Assembly: GCF_000237925.1 (NCBI RefSeq)
Contig: NC_031500.1
Coordinates: 4,957,254 to 5,021,253, forward strand
Source of the DNA: Schistosoma mansoni
Taxonomy: Eukaryota > Platyhelminthes > Trematoda > Strigeidida > Schistosomatidae
DNA: 64,000 nt
Direction: 5' to 3'
Positions 11,137-20,889 of the stretch are shown here, piece after piece; position 1 is the stretch's first letter; the number at the start of each line of letters is the position of its first letter. The translations under genes were made by a program, and so were the position numbers. Under the pieces are notes generated by a model. That model saw only the letters and a program-made list of their open reading frames with translations, did no database searches and had not been told where the DNA came from.

Positions 11137-11965
11137 GTATTTCTGTCATCGTTACTAAAGAGGAGAAGTCAATAGAGTTGTGGAAGCGAGTACAATGTCT
11201 CTGCAGATGTCTTCGTGTACCGACCGGTATAAACAGATCTTTAGAAAACTTAGGTCTCCAGTACTCTAAAGGTGCGATTTTGTTCATGATACTTTCGATG
11301 TTGTGATAAAATATATTGGTTAGTGTGTCGGTATTGTTTGCAGTAAAGAATGTTCCCCAGTCAGTGCTTCTTAGGTAATTGTGAAAATTATTCCAATCTA
11401 CCTTGCGATAGTTTCTACGAAGGGTTACATTTTTACGTCTACCGTTTGTGTTTTTTATATTAAGGCTACATACGACAGCGTTATGATCACTACCTGGGAA
11501 CTTTTTTCCAATATACACAGTATTGGGAGTGAGGCCACTGGTAAAGACTAAGTCCAAGATATTTTGGTGTCTGGTAGGGCTACTAACATATTGAGTCCAC
11601 TGTCCTAGTTCTAGACATTCAATAAATGATTCATAACGTTTCGGAGCTTTGACTGGAAACCAAGAAATTTCAGGCATGTTGAAGTCACCACAAATGAGCT
11701 TGCCTGTGAATGGAAGGGATGATGCTAGTGCGAATACCTCTGATAATACTGCTATTTCACCTATTGCCAAGTTAGGTTGCTGGTAGATACAGCCGAACAG
11801 TAAGGTGATGGAATTTGATGGCTTTAAAACAATCCACACCGAGTCCTTCAGATTGTTTAGTTCAGGTAAATCGCATAGTAGTGAGTTTAAGCAAGAGTGA
11901 GCATAAATAAGGCACCCTCCGCCTCGTCCTTTCAATCTATCGCTTCTATATAGGAGGTAGTTATC
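11081..11965 (-). pseudogene. CR1 endonuclease frame, 5' truncated (subfamily B, copy 1)
   Basis: The open frame continues upstream to the truncation at about 11965. It encodes an AP-endonuclease-type domain: KGRGGGCLIYAHS, the GCIYQQPN strand, LICGDFNMPEISW (GDFN catalytic motif), NILDLVFTSG, and GSDHNAVV (SDH catalytic motif). The N-terminal endonuclease residues are lost at the truncation. A one-base shift near 11.14 kb separates it from the reverse transcriptase frame. Confidence 0.8.
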
Positions 11966-13699
11966 AGGTCCAGATCATGTGATACATGCCTAGTGGACTA
12001 CATGAATGATATAACTCTGAAACGAGACAATGGACTCCTTGTATCAGTCATATTTTTAGACTTTAAGAAAGCTTTTGATAAGGTTCCACACAAACGGCTA
12101 CTAGCCAAACTATGGTCCTTCGGAATCAACAACCCACTCTATTCATGGTTTGTTTCATTCTTAAAGGGACGTAAACAAATGGTAAAGTACAACGACTGTC
12201 TCTCATTACCTAGACCAATAACTAGTGGCGTCATCCAGGGAAGTGTATTAGGCCCACTTTTGTTTCTCATGTATATAAACGATATATGTAACATCATAAA
12301 ATCTGGGAAACCATACTTATATGCTGATGATCTCAAAATAGTATACAGCTATAAGCCTGAGGTTCTAAGTGAAAGTGTACGCCTGATTCAAGATGATCTC
12401 AATAACCTAACTATCTGGAGCGAAAAGTGGCAATTACCATTTAACCTCCACAAATGCGGGATCATGCACTTTGGAAAGCACCCCTATGAACCCCAACTTT
12501 ACTTAAATAAAATTAAAGTCCAGACACTTAATTCAGTACACGATCTAGGAATAAATTACACAGGAAGCCTAAACTTTAAAGCACACGCCTCCTTTATTAT
12601 TTCTAAAGCCAGACGTCTAATTGGCTTCATAACAAAAAATTTCTTCACGACAGATGCCAAGCTTACCCTCTACAAAATATGTATACGACCTTCCTTAGAA
12701 TACTGCTCTTTTATCTTCTCTAATATGAATACCACTGACAAAATAAGAGTAGAAGATGTTCAAAGACGTTTTACACGCCAACTGCTAGGAAGTGACACCA
12801 CTCTTGATTACACAAGTAGATGTAAGCACCTCTCTTTAGAACCTTTATGGCACCGTAGGTTAAGGAACAATCTGATATTTCTCTACAAAGCAATAAATGG
12901 ACTGTCATTCCTAACCTCCTGTCCAACTATGATCAATGACCCAGCCTATAGAATAAGAAACAATGCATATACACTATTTACCGAAAAACACCAAAAACAA
13001 ATGCGTTGTAAGTTTTTTACAGTTCGGTATAGTTTATTGTGGAACAGGTTGCCAATACCTATCCGTAACTGTGACACCTTTACCAAATTTAAAAGGCTAA
13101 TAACCCTGTTACTAAACTCTAAAGAACTTCACCAACTATTCCTTGAACTCCCGCCTACCAATGAGGCACTTTATTATGGACCGCCCAATATCTAGACGGA
13201 ACAAGAATATAACGAACTCCATTGTCGTTAGTATGAATATAGCCAAACTAAAGAAAACATGCTTTATCCTTCCCCACTATCTATTGATTTTTAACCATGG
13301 CCTTCCGCTCCTAACCCTCATTTTCAGTTTTCGAATCTCTCTAATGGATAAATCCAAATTATTCTTCCTAAGTGTCATGTCCTTTTATTTTTCTTATTAC
13401 AAGTAGACAGATAACTCACTAATCTTATGGATGTTGACCAACTAAGGCCGATCAAAAGAAGCTCATACGTCCTAAATTCTTGTGAGTTGTTCAGTGTTTT
13501 ATTTTTTCTTACCCTGAAAATTTTACAATATTTACTATCATATCCTCTGGTCTGCTATTAGCCCTTACCATCTCTTAACCACATATAATCTGACTTGTCT
13601 CTTCTAACCTTTACCATTAGTTATATTCATAGTAGTACGATATATTAAATGGATATCTAACCCATAATACAAATGCTATTACCATCTGATTTGCTTGTA
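11966..13699 (+). mobile_element. CR1-clade LINE, subfamily B, copy 2 (inverted, 5' truncated)
   Basis: Plus-strand copy beginning inside the reverse transcriptase gene with aggtccagatcatgtgat, directly abutting the truncated 5' end of copy 1. Positions 11966-13217 mirror 10515-9263 almost base for base (the coordinate sum stays at 22480-22481). It includes the frame 11993-13195. The 3' UTR continues to about 13699, where repeat family D starts. The head-to-head arrangement with near-identical arms is unusual; see findings. Confidence 0.8.
11993..13195 (+). CDS. CR1 reverse transcriptase frame (subfamily B, copy 2)
   Basis: 400-residue open frame whose reading extends back to the truncation at 11966. 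It has palm motif A (FLDFKKAFDKVPHK), the motif B region (GVIQGSVLGPLLFLMYINDI) and YADD, but lacks the endonuclease and the N-terminal fingers. It has no natural start codon; this is a truncated copy, not a gene. The protein is identical to copy 1 except Trp for Arg in the LAKLxSFGIN stretch. Confidence 0.8.
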   Translation: MDYMNDITLKRDNGLLVSVIFLDFKKAFDKVPHKRLLAKLWSFGINNPLYSWFVSFLKGRKQMVKYNDCLSLPRPITSGVIQGSVLGPLLFLMYINDICNIIKSGKPYLYADDLKIVYSYKPEVLSESVRLIQDDLNNLTIWSEKWQLPFNLHKCGIMHFGKHPYEPQLYLNKIKVQTLNSVHDLGINYTGSLNFKAHASFIISKARRLIGFITKNFFTTDAKLTLYKICIRPSLEYCSFIFSNMNTTDKIRVEDVQRRFTRQLLGSDTTLDYTSRCKHLSLEPLWHRRLRNNLIFLYKAINGLSFLTSCPTMINDPAYRIRNNAYTLFTEKHQKQMRCKFFTVRYSLLWNRLPIPIRNCDTFTKFKRLITLLLNSKELHQLFLELPPTNEALYYGPPNI

Positions 13700-14708
13700 A
13701 CATGGAACTTGTAGAGACAGTGTATTCCAAATATGGTCCTTGATAAAAGCAATATTCATACCGACCACAAACGTAAGAGAGCCTAACATCATAAAAGGAG
13801 GGAGGGTGGCGTTACTGATCAGCAAACATGATGGTGGGGAGATAACTTCAATCCACCCGTGTCTGTGGGGCAGAACATATTAAATTACGGCTCCTTATGT
13901 CAAGTGGGATGTCACGAACCAACGGTATTGATGCGAAATTATTCATGCAAAATACCACTTTGAATCATGTTAAAAAAAATCTGAATTGGTTCCACTTCCT
14001 ACCAAGTAATCCTAATACAAGCAAACTAGACAATTGGCTAAAAGCGAAGCCCACTCTATACCCTATAAAATCTGTAAACAAAAAAAAGAGAGTTCAAACA
14101 GCTTCGAAAAAAAAGGGAGACAGCCATCTGTATCGGAATACTGTTTTCAGCACTTTATTTTATAATTACACAATTCCATACTTCCTTCTGAACTACCTTC
14201 ATTTATACAGTTCCTTATCCACTCATACCTTGCCCACACTTATTTTTCTTTAACACATTAGTATGTTCTTACCTAATAAATACTTCAGTAACAGACAAAT
14301 AGACTAAATGGTTATACCTTAACTATTCCTCCATGAAAATTGTGTGCTCTGCTTTTCGTCCTTCCTTTTTCTTACACCTTTTTCAGCCTCCTGCAGATAC
14401 TCCACCGAAAACAGAAATGGCATGGGTGACTTCGTCCTACACCGTTATTAATGCTTCCGATATTCTGGAGGGATATAAGTTCGAAACTTCTAAAAGCCCC
14501 CAACTTCGCATGTATCTATTGTCGACCATCAGTTGTATGTTGCAACGCTACCTCCATAAAGTGCGCCAAGTGTGATATTGATATTGACATGTTCCTTATG
14601 AAATCCATTTACATTCATATCTTATGAAATATCAACCCAGCTGAGTAATTTTCAACAGTGAAAATTGTAACTTCTTTAACAATTTGATCTTGCCTGTAAA
14701 CCGGCATG
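13700..14708 (+). repeat. Dispersed ~1-kb repeat family D, copy 1 (left part)
   Basis: Matches 20890-21970 (minus) and 53936-54865 (minus). Shared blocks include gatggtggggagataac, ctgttttcagcacta/tatt, and gatcttgcctgtaaac. In the other copies the sequence continues from ggcatg into cctcatgt(a/g)ac and an A/T-rich tail. Here it breaks after ggcatg at 14708 and resumes at 19509 (cctcatgtaaca) to about 19556, because a CR1 LINE is inserted between. Non-coding; class unknown, but the tail suggests a retroposon or a LINE 3' end. Confidence 0.6.
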
Positions 14709-15055
14709 ACTAACGCGGCTATTCGAACGGGAAGTTTAGTCCTAACGTGATTTACATTTCTCAAACTTTTGCTGTGTTCTTACGCAACAAAAGTATCATA
14801 TCCAATCCAAAGAATCTATTGTGAGCTATACGTTCGGTAGATTACTTCTTTTTTGTGTTTCACTCAAATTAATAGTTAACTGTGGTTTTGCCTCAGCTCA
14901 CTATCGGTTTTTTTTATAGTTTTCACGTAAAGGCTAGCTTTAGCTTATCGTTAACTGTTTTTATACATTTTTGATAGTTTTTGTTTACTGTGTGTTTTTT
15001 TTTATCGGTCCTAAATTTACTGCTTATATTTTTAAGACAGTCTAAATCACTAGCC

Positions 15056-16456
15056 ATGAAAAATTCATGCAAGAGACCTGGTTGCCGTTTTGCCGTTACA
15101 TCTGGCATGCAATGTGACAACTGTAAAGGTTGGTTCCATGAAGCATGTACAGATCTAACAGCAGCAGCCTATAGCAGACTCAGCAAGTCTGATCGTAGGT
15201 GGGTATGTGTTGCCTGCAACACCGATACGGTAGTTATGTTGGGTACTATCATTACTTTACTGACAGGTCTGAGAGATAAGTTGTCTAAGAATTCGGTAAA
15301 TGATATCATCATGACGGGTAACAAAGCTGGAACGCATAGGGCAAATAAGAAAAAGGATACTGACAGGTCGGATATCGACGGTGCTGTTAACAGCACGAGT
15401 GATGATGTGTTGAAACTCAGCACCATCCTAACATCGACTGTCATCGACTCCCTCAGTAAACTTGGGTTCCCCGGGGAACGGTCCTTGAATGAGACAGTGG
15501 TTCCTAAAAATCTTGTAGGTGGATGGACTCACGTTAACAGGAGTAATAAAGCCCAAGCGTCCCCTCCGAAACTGAACGTCCCAAGTATCGTGCGTAAATC
15601 AATTGATGCTTTGGCCGCACAGTCTACACCCAAGACTGTCCTCCCGGTCATCACTGAGCCCAGGAATCGAAAACGCGCCTCGACATCCAAACAACAAGAT
15701 ACCAAACCTAGACGCCTTGGAAAACCTGGGAAATCAATTGCGGTTCGTGACGACTCTGTCATAATCATGAACCTTATTGACAACCCCGACCTTCCTCTCA
15801 GTTTGCAGGACAAAAACGACAGGATGCTCTGGGGAGAATTAATCAAGAGGCTGGAACTCCCTAGAATAGAGCCTTTGACCGTCACACGGCTCACTCGGGG
15901 GAAGGACTCTAACCACCTAAACCACCCGAGGCTGCTTCGTGTTACACTTAAGAATGCCTCCGACGTAGAGGACGTCCTGCTAGCCAGTCACTTACTGAGG
16001 TCCGATGGGAACGTAAGAATACTGCCCGACATACCGTATTCTGAACGAAATCTCATCCGGAACATCCCTAAGGAATCTCGTGAGGCGTTCTTCCGTGGAC
16101 GAAATATCATTGTGCAAGGTGTGCCGGAAAATACGGACCCAGCTCAAGCAAACTCTGATATTCGGGAATGGAAATTCATCAAGCATTCCTTAAAACTCAA
16201 GAACATATTGACCCAACAGGTAATGAGACTGGCCAAGAGAGACGGAGACTCTAGGCCCCGGCTGCTGAAGATAACCTTCCCCTCCTCCCACATGGCGGCT
16301 GCAACTCTGGAAGCATTTCGTGCCAATAGACGTCGGTTGCCAACTGGCATCCATATGCATCCGGGTAGGCCCCACAACAGCAGGATCAAGCACAGACGAA
16401 AGCTGGAGCTGACAATTCCACTCGTGGACTGTCTTGATCATAAAAAAAACGTGTAA
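15056..16456 (+). CDS. CR1 LINE ORF1 (PHD-like finger plus RRM-like protein)
   Basis: 466 residues from the first ATG (MKNSCKRPGC). Residues about 5-45 form a PHD-like zinc finger with spacing Cx4C, Cx2C, HxxC and Cx2C (CKRPGCRF, CDNCKGWFHEAC, WVCVAC), as in many CR1 ORF1 proteins. A Ser/Lys-rich linker follows. Then come one or two RRM-like segments: DDSVIIMNLIDNP with RLLRVTLKNASDVEDVL, and RNIIVQGVPENTD with RPRLLKITFPSSHMA. It probably binds LINE RNA as a nucleocapsid-like chaperone. It ends HKKNV-stop. The last codons contain the A AAA AAC slippery heptamer that leads into ORF2 in the -1 frame. Confidence 0.85.
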   Translation: MKNSCKRPGCRFAVTSGMQCDNCKGWFHEACTDLTAAAYSRLSKSDRRWVCVACNTDTVVMLGTIITLLTGLRDKLSKNSVNDIIMTGNKAGTHRANKKKDTDRSDIDGAVNSTSDDVLKLSTILTSTVIDSLSKLGFPGERSLNETVVPKNLVGGWTHVNRSNKAQASPPKLNVPSIVRKSIDALAAQSTPKTVLPVITEPRNRKRASTSKQQDTKPRRLGKPGKSIAVRDDSVIIMNLIDNPDLPLSLQDKNDRMLWGELIKRLELPRIEPLTVTRLTRGKDSNHLNHPRLLRVTLKNASDVEDVLLASHLLRSDGNVRILPDIPYSERNLIRNIPKESREAFFRGRNIIVQGVPENTDPAQANSDIREWKFIKHSLKLKNILTQQVMRLAKRDGDSRPRLLKITFPSSHMAAATLEAFRANRRRLPTGIHMHPGRPHNSRIKHRRKLELTIPLVDCLDHKKNV

Positions 16457-16507
16457 AGGACAGGGACTACCAACTCGGTAAACATCGTATAGGTAGGCTA
16501 CCTGTCC
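16444..16507 (+). promoter_or_regulatory. Candidate -1 programmed ribosomal frameshift signal
   Basis: The in-frame slippery heptamer A AAA AAC (16444-16450) lies in ORF1 one codon before its TAA stop. After a 7-nt spacer (16451-16457) a stem can form: GGACAGG (16458-16464) pairs with CCTGTCC (16501-16507), and an inner CTACC (16467-16471) pairs with GGTAG (16492-16496). A -1 slip leads straight into the open ORF2 frame. The layout (X XXY YYZ, 5-9 nt spacer, downstream structure) is the standard one. Function is inferred, not shown. Confidence 0.6.
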
Positions 16508-19362
16508 ACTCACGCACGGCTCATATAGACAAACAGGAAGAGGCTCACGCGTTCCAAATTGAAAGCATAAACTGCCTATACACGAACGCTGCGAGCTTGC
16601 CAAACAAAATGGATGAGCTACGTGAACTTAGCAACGCTAATGATGCCCATCTGATAGGAATATCCGAAACTTGGATAACGTCTCAGTTTACGGACCAAGA
16701 GTTAGCAATAACTGGGATGTCTTTATTTCGCAACGACAGAAAAACAGGAATGGGGGGTGGGGTAGCACTATACGTACGGTCATGCCTGGATGCGCACCAA
16801 CTTCACAATCAAGAGTTTCACAATCTTGACGAGTCAGTATGGTGCTCAGTAAGATTTTCTACCACCTCGAGGTGCCTAGTTGGGGTCGTTTACAGGAAGC
16901 CCACTGCCGACATCGAGTATGACAAACGTCTGCTGGAAGGATTAACTCGCTCTACGCGTCTTGGATTCTCTCATATCCTGATTCTAGGGGATTTCAATCT
17001 CCCTAGAATCAACTTCGTGGAACATACATACATTGGTGGTGCCAACTCTACTGAAGCTCTGTTCTTCAACCTTATCGGCGACCTGGGATTATTTGAAAAT
17101 GTGAAGTCGGCAACCCGTTGGAGAAACAGTCAGACGCCGTCACGCTTAGACTGGGTATTCACAAACGAAGAATTCCTAGTTGACGACCTCTCAATCCTGG
17201 CTCCCCTGGGCAAAAGTGATCACGCCGTCTTATCATTCAGCTTTGTCAGCAAGACGGAGCTACGATATCCTACTAGCAACAAGCGCTGGAACTTCAAACG
17301 GTTGAATGTGTTAGCTTTACAGGACTATCTTCAACAGGTGGATTGGAATGTTCGCCCTGAAATTGAAGTGGATGCTCATTGGGATTTTTTACTGCACACG
17401 ATCTTATGTGCTACTGAGCATTCAGTTCCTAAAATGGTCCCAAAAAGCTACAAGCAACCTGCAATCATCAAGAACCGCACTCGTCGTTTGCTAAGCCGCA
17501 AAAGGCACTGTTGGGCTGAATATAAACGAACGGATAACAACGGCGCGTACAGGCAATACAAACATATAAGGAACACATGCACAAAGGCAATAAGAGAAGA
17601 CAGGCTTCAGTTCCAGACCAAGCTTATCGATAGATTCGTCTCCAATCCGAAAAGCTTGTTCAGTTATGCAGCTTCTCTTCGACAAGGCAAAACTGGAGTT
17701 TCCCAACTGCTTGGTCCTAATGGCCCGACCAACAACGACAGTGATGCCGCTAACCTTTTGGCTGAACATTACTCCCGGACATTCCAACTGACCCACATCA
17801 ACCATACTGACGAAAGCTTCACCTGCACCTGTACAGGACTTTCCGAAGTGGACCTGAGTGCTGACTTGGTGCTCCGTAAACTGCAGAACCTAAAAAAAGA
17901 CACTTCTCCTGGTCCGGACATGGTTCATTCCGCCGTATTGAGGGAAGCAGCTTCAATCCTGGCGACACCACTTAGCGTGATGTTTGCACACTCGCTAAGC
18001 AGAGGCAAACTACCGGAAATATGGAAGCTGGCCCACATCACACCAATTTTCAAAGGAGGTCGACGCAGTGAACCCTCAAGCTACCGACCAGTGGCCCTTC
18101 TCTCCATACCTTCAAAAATTATGGAATCCCTAGTATTCGACGGCATACTAGAACACTTATCATCCTCAAAGTTCTTCTCGCCTCAACAGCATGGTTTCAG
18201 AAAAGGTCATTCTTGTACGACCAACCTGCTGACTGCGGTGGATAAATGGACAACCATCCTTGATCGCAAGGGGAAGGTTGACGTCATTTACCTGGACTTC
18301 TCAAAAGCTTTTGATAGGGTCAACCATGCATGTCTTATCAAGAAGCTTGGACGATTGGGTATAAAACCCCCTTTAATTGACTGGATCACTTCATACCTAG
18401 AAAACCGACATTTTAAGGTCAGGGTTAACTTCACTCTCTCTCAGGCTATGGAATGTCCTAGTGGGGTCCCCCAGGGTTCAATACTAGGACCTCTTCTCTT
18501 CTTGATTTATATTAACGATCTTCCTCAACAAGTTTCATCTGACTTATTGCTTTTTGCTGATGATGTGAAACTTTGGAGAGAGATACGTACTCACAATGAT
18601 ATACTAGTTCTGCAGGAGGATCTGACTCGACTTCAAAGTTGGGCAGACGACAACGGACTTACCTTCAACACTTCAAAGTGCAAGGTAGTCCATCTGAGAC
18701 ATGTTGCAGACTATAGTTATAACTTAGGTAACTCACCTCTAGAAGTTTCCCAAGTTGAAAAAGATTTAGGAGTGTTGGTACCCTATGACCTGAAATCGTA
18801 TGCGAACTGTGACAAAAACGCCTCTCAAGCAAACCTTGCACTGGTAACATTGAAGCGCATTTTTGGCCAGTTTGACGGTAGAACCTTCCACATAATCTTC
18901 AACAGTTTTATTCGTCCCCACTTAGAGTACGGAAACATAGTATTTCCTCCCTCCCTCCAAAAGGATAAGGTCACTCTGGAACGTATACAACGTCGAGCCA
19001 CGAAATCAGTTCGGGGTCTCAAATTCAAACCTTATGAAGAGCGCCTCAAATCACTTAACCTTTACCCGTTAGAGTATAGGCGTCTTAGAGGTGATCTTCT
19101 TATGACTTATAGTATCCTTAATACTTCTGGTCATCCCCTTAAACAACTTCTTAAGCTTAGTCATAACACTAACCTCAGAGGTAACACCCAGAAATTGGAG
19201 ACCCTACATAGCAGAACAGACTGCAGACACAACTTCTACTCCGTTAGAGTTGTCAAGTGCTGGAATTCGCTGCCGACTGAGCTAGTCCAAGCGACCTCCC
19301 AGGAGTCCTTTAAGAGAAAACTTGACTTATTCCTAAGGACTAAGGATAACATATTATTATGA
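16444..19362 (+). CDS. CR1 LINE ORF2 (endonuclease plus reverse transcriptase)
   Basis: The frame is open for about 972 residues from 16444 to the stop at 19360-19362. The endonuclease begins with NCLYTNAASLPNK before the first ATG (16609), then LIGISETW, ILGDFNLPRIN, RLDWVFTN and GKSDHAVLSF. The reverse transcriptase has YLDFSKAFDRVNH, GVPQGSILGPLLFLIYINDL and LLFADDVKLW (FADD catalytic). A CR1 C-terminal region with LERIQRRATKSVRGL and VVKCWNSLPTE follows. All catalytic residues are present. The conserved start of the endonuclease precedes any in-frame ATG and no ATG exists upstream in this frame, so ORF2 is probably made by -1 frameshifting from ORF1 (or by a non-AUG start). Confidence 0.88.
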   Translation, partial: KKRVKDRDYQLGKHRIGRLPVHSRTAHIDKQEEAHAFQIESINCLYTNAASLPNKMDELRELSNANDAHLIGISETWITSQFTDQELAITGMSLFRNDRKTGMGGGVALYVRSCLDAHQLHNQEFHNLDESVWCSVRFSTTSRCLVGVVYRKPTADIEYDKRLLEGLTRSTRLGFSHILILGDFNLPRINFVEHTYIGGANSTEALFFNLIGDLGLFENVKSATRWRNSQTPSRLDWVFTNEEFLVDDLSILAPLGKSDHAVLSFSFVSKTELRYPTSNKRWNFKRLNVLALQDYLQQVDWNVRPEIEVDAHWDFLLHTILCATEHSVPKMVPKSYKQPAIIKNRTRRLLSRKRHCWAEYKRTDNNGAYRQYKHIRNTCTKAIREDRLQFQTKLIDRFVSNPKSLFSYAASLRQGKTGVSQLLGPNGPTNNDSDAANLLAEHYSRTFQLTHINHTDESFTCTCTGLSEVDLSADLVLRKLQNLKKDTSPGPDMVHSAVLREAASILATPLSVMFAHSLSRGKLPEIWKLAHITPIFKGGRRSEPSSYRPVALLSIPSKIMESLVFDGILEHLSSSKFFSPQQHGFRKGHSCTTNLLTAVDKWTTILDRKGKVDVIYLDFSKAFDRVNHACLIKKLGRLGIKPPLIDWITSYLENRHFKVRVNFTLSQAMECPSGVPQGSILGPLLFLIYINDLPQQVSSDLLLFADDVKLWREIRTHNDILVLQEDLTRLQSWADDNGLTFNTSKCKVVHLRHVADYSYNLGNSPLEVSQVEKDLGVLVPYDLKSYANCDKNASQANLALVTLKRIFGQFDGRTFHIIFNSFIRPHLEYGNIVFPPSLQKDKVTLERIQRRATKSVRGLKFKPYEERLKSLNLYPLEYRRLRGDLLMTYSILNTSGHPLKQLLKLSHNTNLRGNTQKLETLHSRTDCRHNFYSVRVVKCWNSLPTELVQATSQESFKRKLDLFLRTKDNILL

Positions 19363-19508
19363 TTTACCAAATTCTTTTTTTCCCTCTATTATCGTTCATA
19401 TACCTAGGTTCTTGCCTGGAGGTATTGGTGATCCACTGCTATCAGACACGGAAGCCCGTTAAGCGAAAGCTTCTTCTATTCCGTCCTCAACCATTTGAAC
19501 CATTTGAA

Positions 19509-19556
19509 CCTCATGTAACAATGTTATTTGAGAATAAATTATTATTATTATTATTT
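19509..19556 (+). repeat. Dispersed repeat family D, copy 1 (right part and tail)
   Basis: Begins cctcatgtaacaatgttatt and ends in an ATT-repeat tail. It matches the end of family D copies 2 and 3, where it directly follows ...ggcatg. It is the displaced right end of the repeat into which the CR1-A LINE inserted. Confidence 0.6.
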
Positions 19557-20143
19557 CCGGGGGTTACCATTTATTTTGTCTTCTTAGGTTACAAATTCTC
19601 GATATCGTGACCACAGTCTGACCAACTGTGGAATCGCCATTGTGGAATTACACTAAACTACGGGATTTAATTTCACTGTAATGCAAAATTGTCGGCAGAA
19701 AAACCGAAATCGCAACATGAAGTAAGTGTCTTGTTTTACGGTTGAAAAGTAATGGGAACCACATAGTTCAATAAGATGCAATAAAAAGTAGATAATAAAC
19801 AACGAACAATAAAATTTGTAAAAGACAATGAATTCCATAGTCAAATGGGCCGTATAAGTCTTTTGGCCCATAAAAGATGGTTCGAATGGCTTTATTTTTC
19901 CGCTTGTACACTTTGATAATGCTTTCAGCCTATCGGAAACTTTATCTCTCTAAACGTCAGAAAGTGCTGTATGACAGTTATGAGTTGTAGTCGGTAATCC
20001 ACCTCATAAAGTCTGGGTAATTCTGGTATAACGGTTTCCACTGTTATATCCCGAGGAAAATTATAAATCGTAGATTTTAAGGACTATTTATGGACCAAGA
20101 CGATACGTATATTTCCTATTGTATAACTGTAGAGTAACCGAAC
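19557..20143. other. No recognisable gene
   Basis: About 590 bp of AT-rich DNA. No homology or stable open frame was recognised. Confidence 0.4.
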
Positions 20144-20545
20144 TGTTCATATTCATGTTCCTTTTATTATGAGCTTTATTTTGATCCATAGACTATTACT
20201 GTATGGTTTACCATTCTTGAGTTATCCCCAGTCTATTAATTACTGCCTCCCACATTCATAGCCACATTTGGCCAAATCTTGTACAAATGTTATTTTCTAT
20301 TTTATGGTACGATGTGGTCTGTTTGATTGGTATATAAACTCAGTATATTTGAAATATAGCGATTCATACCTCAGAGACTGTCATTTATGATCTGGACTTA
20401 ACTGGCTGTACTAGACAGATAGCAGGACCGACAAGTACTTTGGACTGCTCGTACGAGTCTCGTGTGTCACTGGTCCGATCAATAAATCGCTGCTCTTTAA
20501 TAGGCGAGCACAAGATAATGACAGTTGCCGATACATGTTATAACA
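20144..20545 (+). repeat. Solo-LTR-like repeat, copy 1
   Basis: About 400 bp starting TGTTCATATTCATG and ending GTTATAACA, with a promoter-like tatataaact in the middle. It is paired with a similar reverse-oriented copy at 32115-32523. The TG...CA ends, the internal TATA box and the absence of any adjoining gag or pol fit a solitary LTR of an LTR retrotransposon. The family is not named. This is a fossil; no target duplication is obvious. Confidence 0.45.
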
Positions 20546-20889
20546 ACATCACAGAACAAGGCCTGGATATTAGTCTATATGATAAGCTAGTTGTTCTACA
20601 CACTGCAATTCCGCACTCGGTAAGGAATGTTTAATATGGGTTCTATATGGGAACTATATGTAAGACGCACTACCTGAAACCTTTACTGATACTTTGAACC
20701 TCATCTAAATGGTGTACTTGGACTGAGCGATAAACGCTTTCAGTTGACCATAATATCCGTGTAGAAATAATTACAATGTTTCTGTTAATGAGCGCAGGTG
20801 GAAATGAGTTAGTTATGTGGAGAGAAAAAGTATAGATGATTACACGAAGTGTTAATTGTTATGTAACCATAAGTTCCATAAGTTTCACA
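20546..20889. other. No recognisable gene
   Basis: About 340 bp between the LTR-like repeat and family D copy 2. Nothing was recognised. Confidence 0.35.

Larger units (their letters stand above)
9263..11965 (-). mobile_element. CR1-clade LINE, subfamily B, copy 1 (5' truncated)
   Basis: The minus-strand element carries an endonuclease frame (11935-11081) and a reverse transcriptase frame (11136-9286), offset by one frameshift near 11.14 kb. It is cut at its 5' end at about 11965, inside the endonuclease, where a plus-strand copy of the same subfamily begins. No ORF1 is present. Its 3' end enters the assembly gap. A third, older copy lies at 54866-56402. Confidence 0.85.
14709..19508 (+). 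mobile_element. Full-length-looking CR1-clade LINE (subfamily A)
   Basis: 4.8-kb element with a 5' UTR of about 350 bp, ORF1 (15056-16456), ORF2 (open from 16444 to 19362) and a 3' UTR ending in a short tandem repeat, ccatttgaa twice. CR1 elements typically end in short direct repeats rather than poly(A). The boundaries are set by the interrupted family D repeat on either side. Both frames are open, so this may be a recently active autonomous copy. A 3' fragment of the same subfamily is at 23830-24371. Confidence 0.85.

Noticed and set aside
9263-13217. Twin-priming inversion of a single CR1 insertion
   Set aside because: In twin priming the inverted and direct parts cover different segments of the element. 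Here both arms cover the same reverse transcriptase to 3' part.
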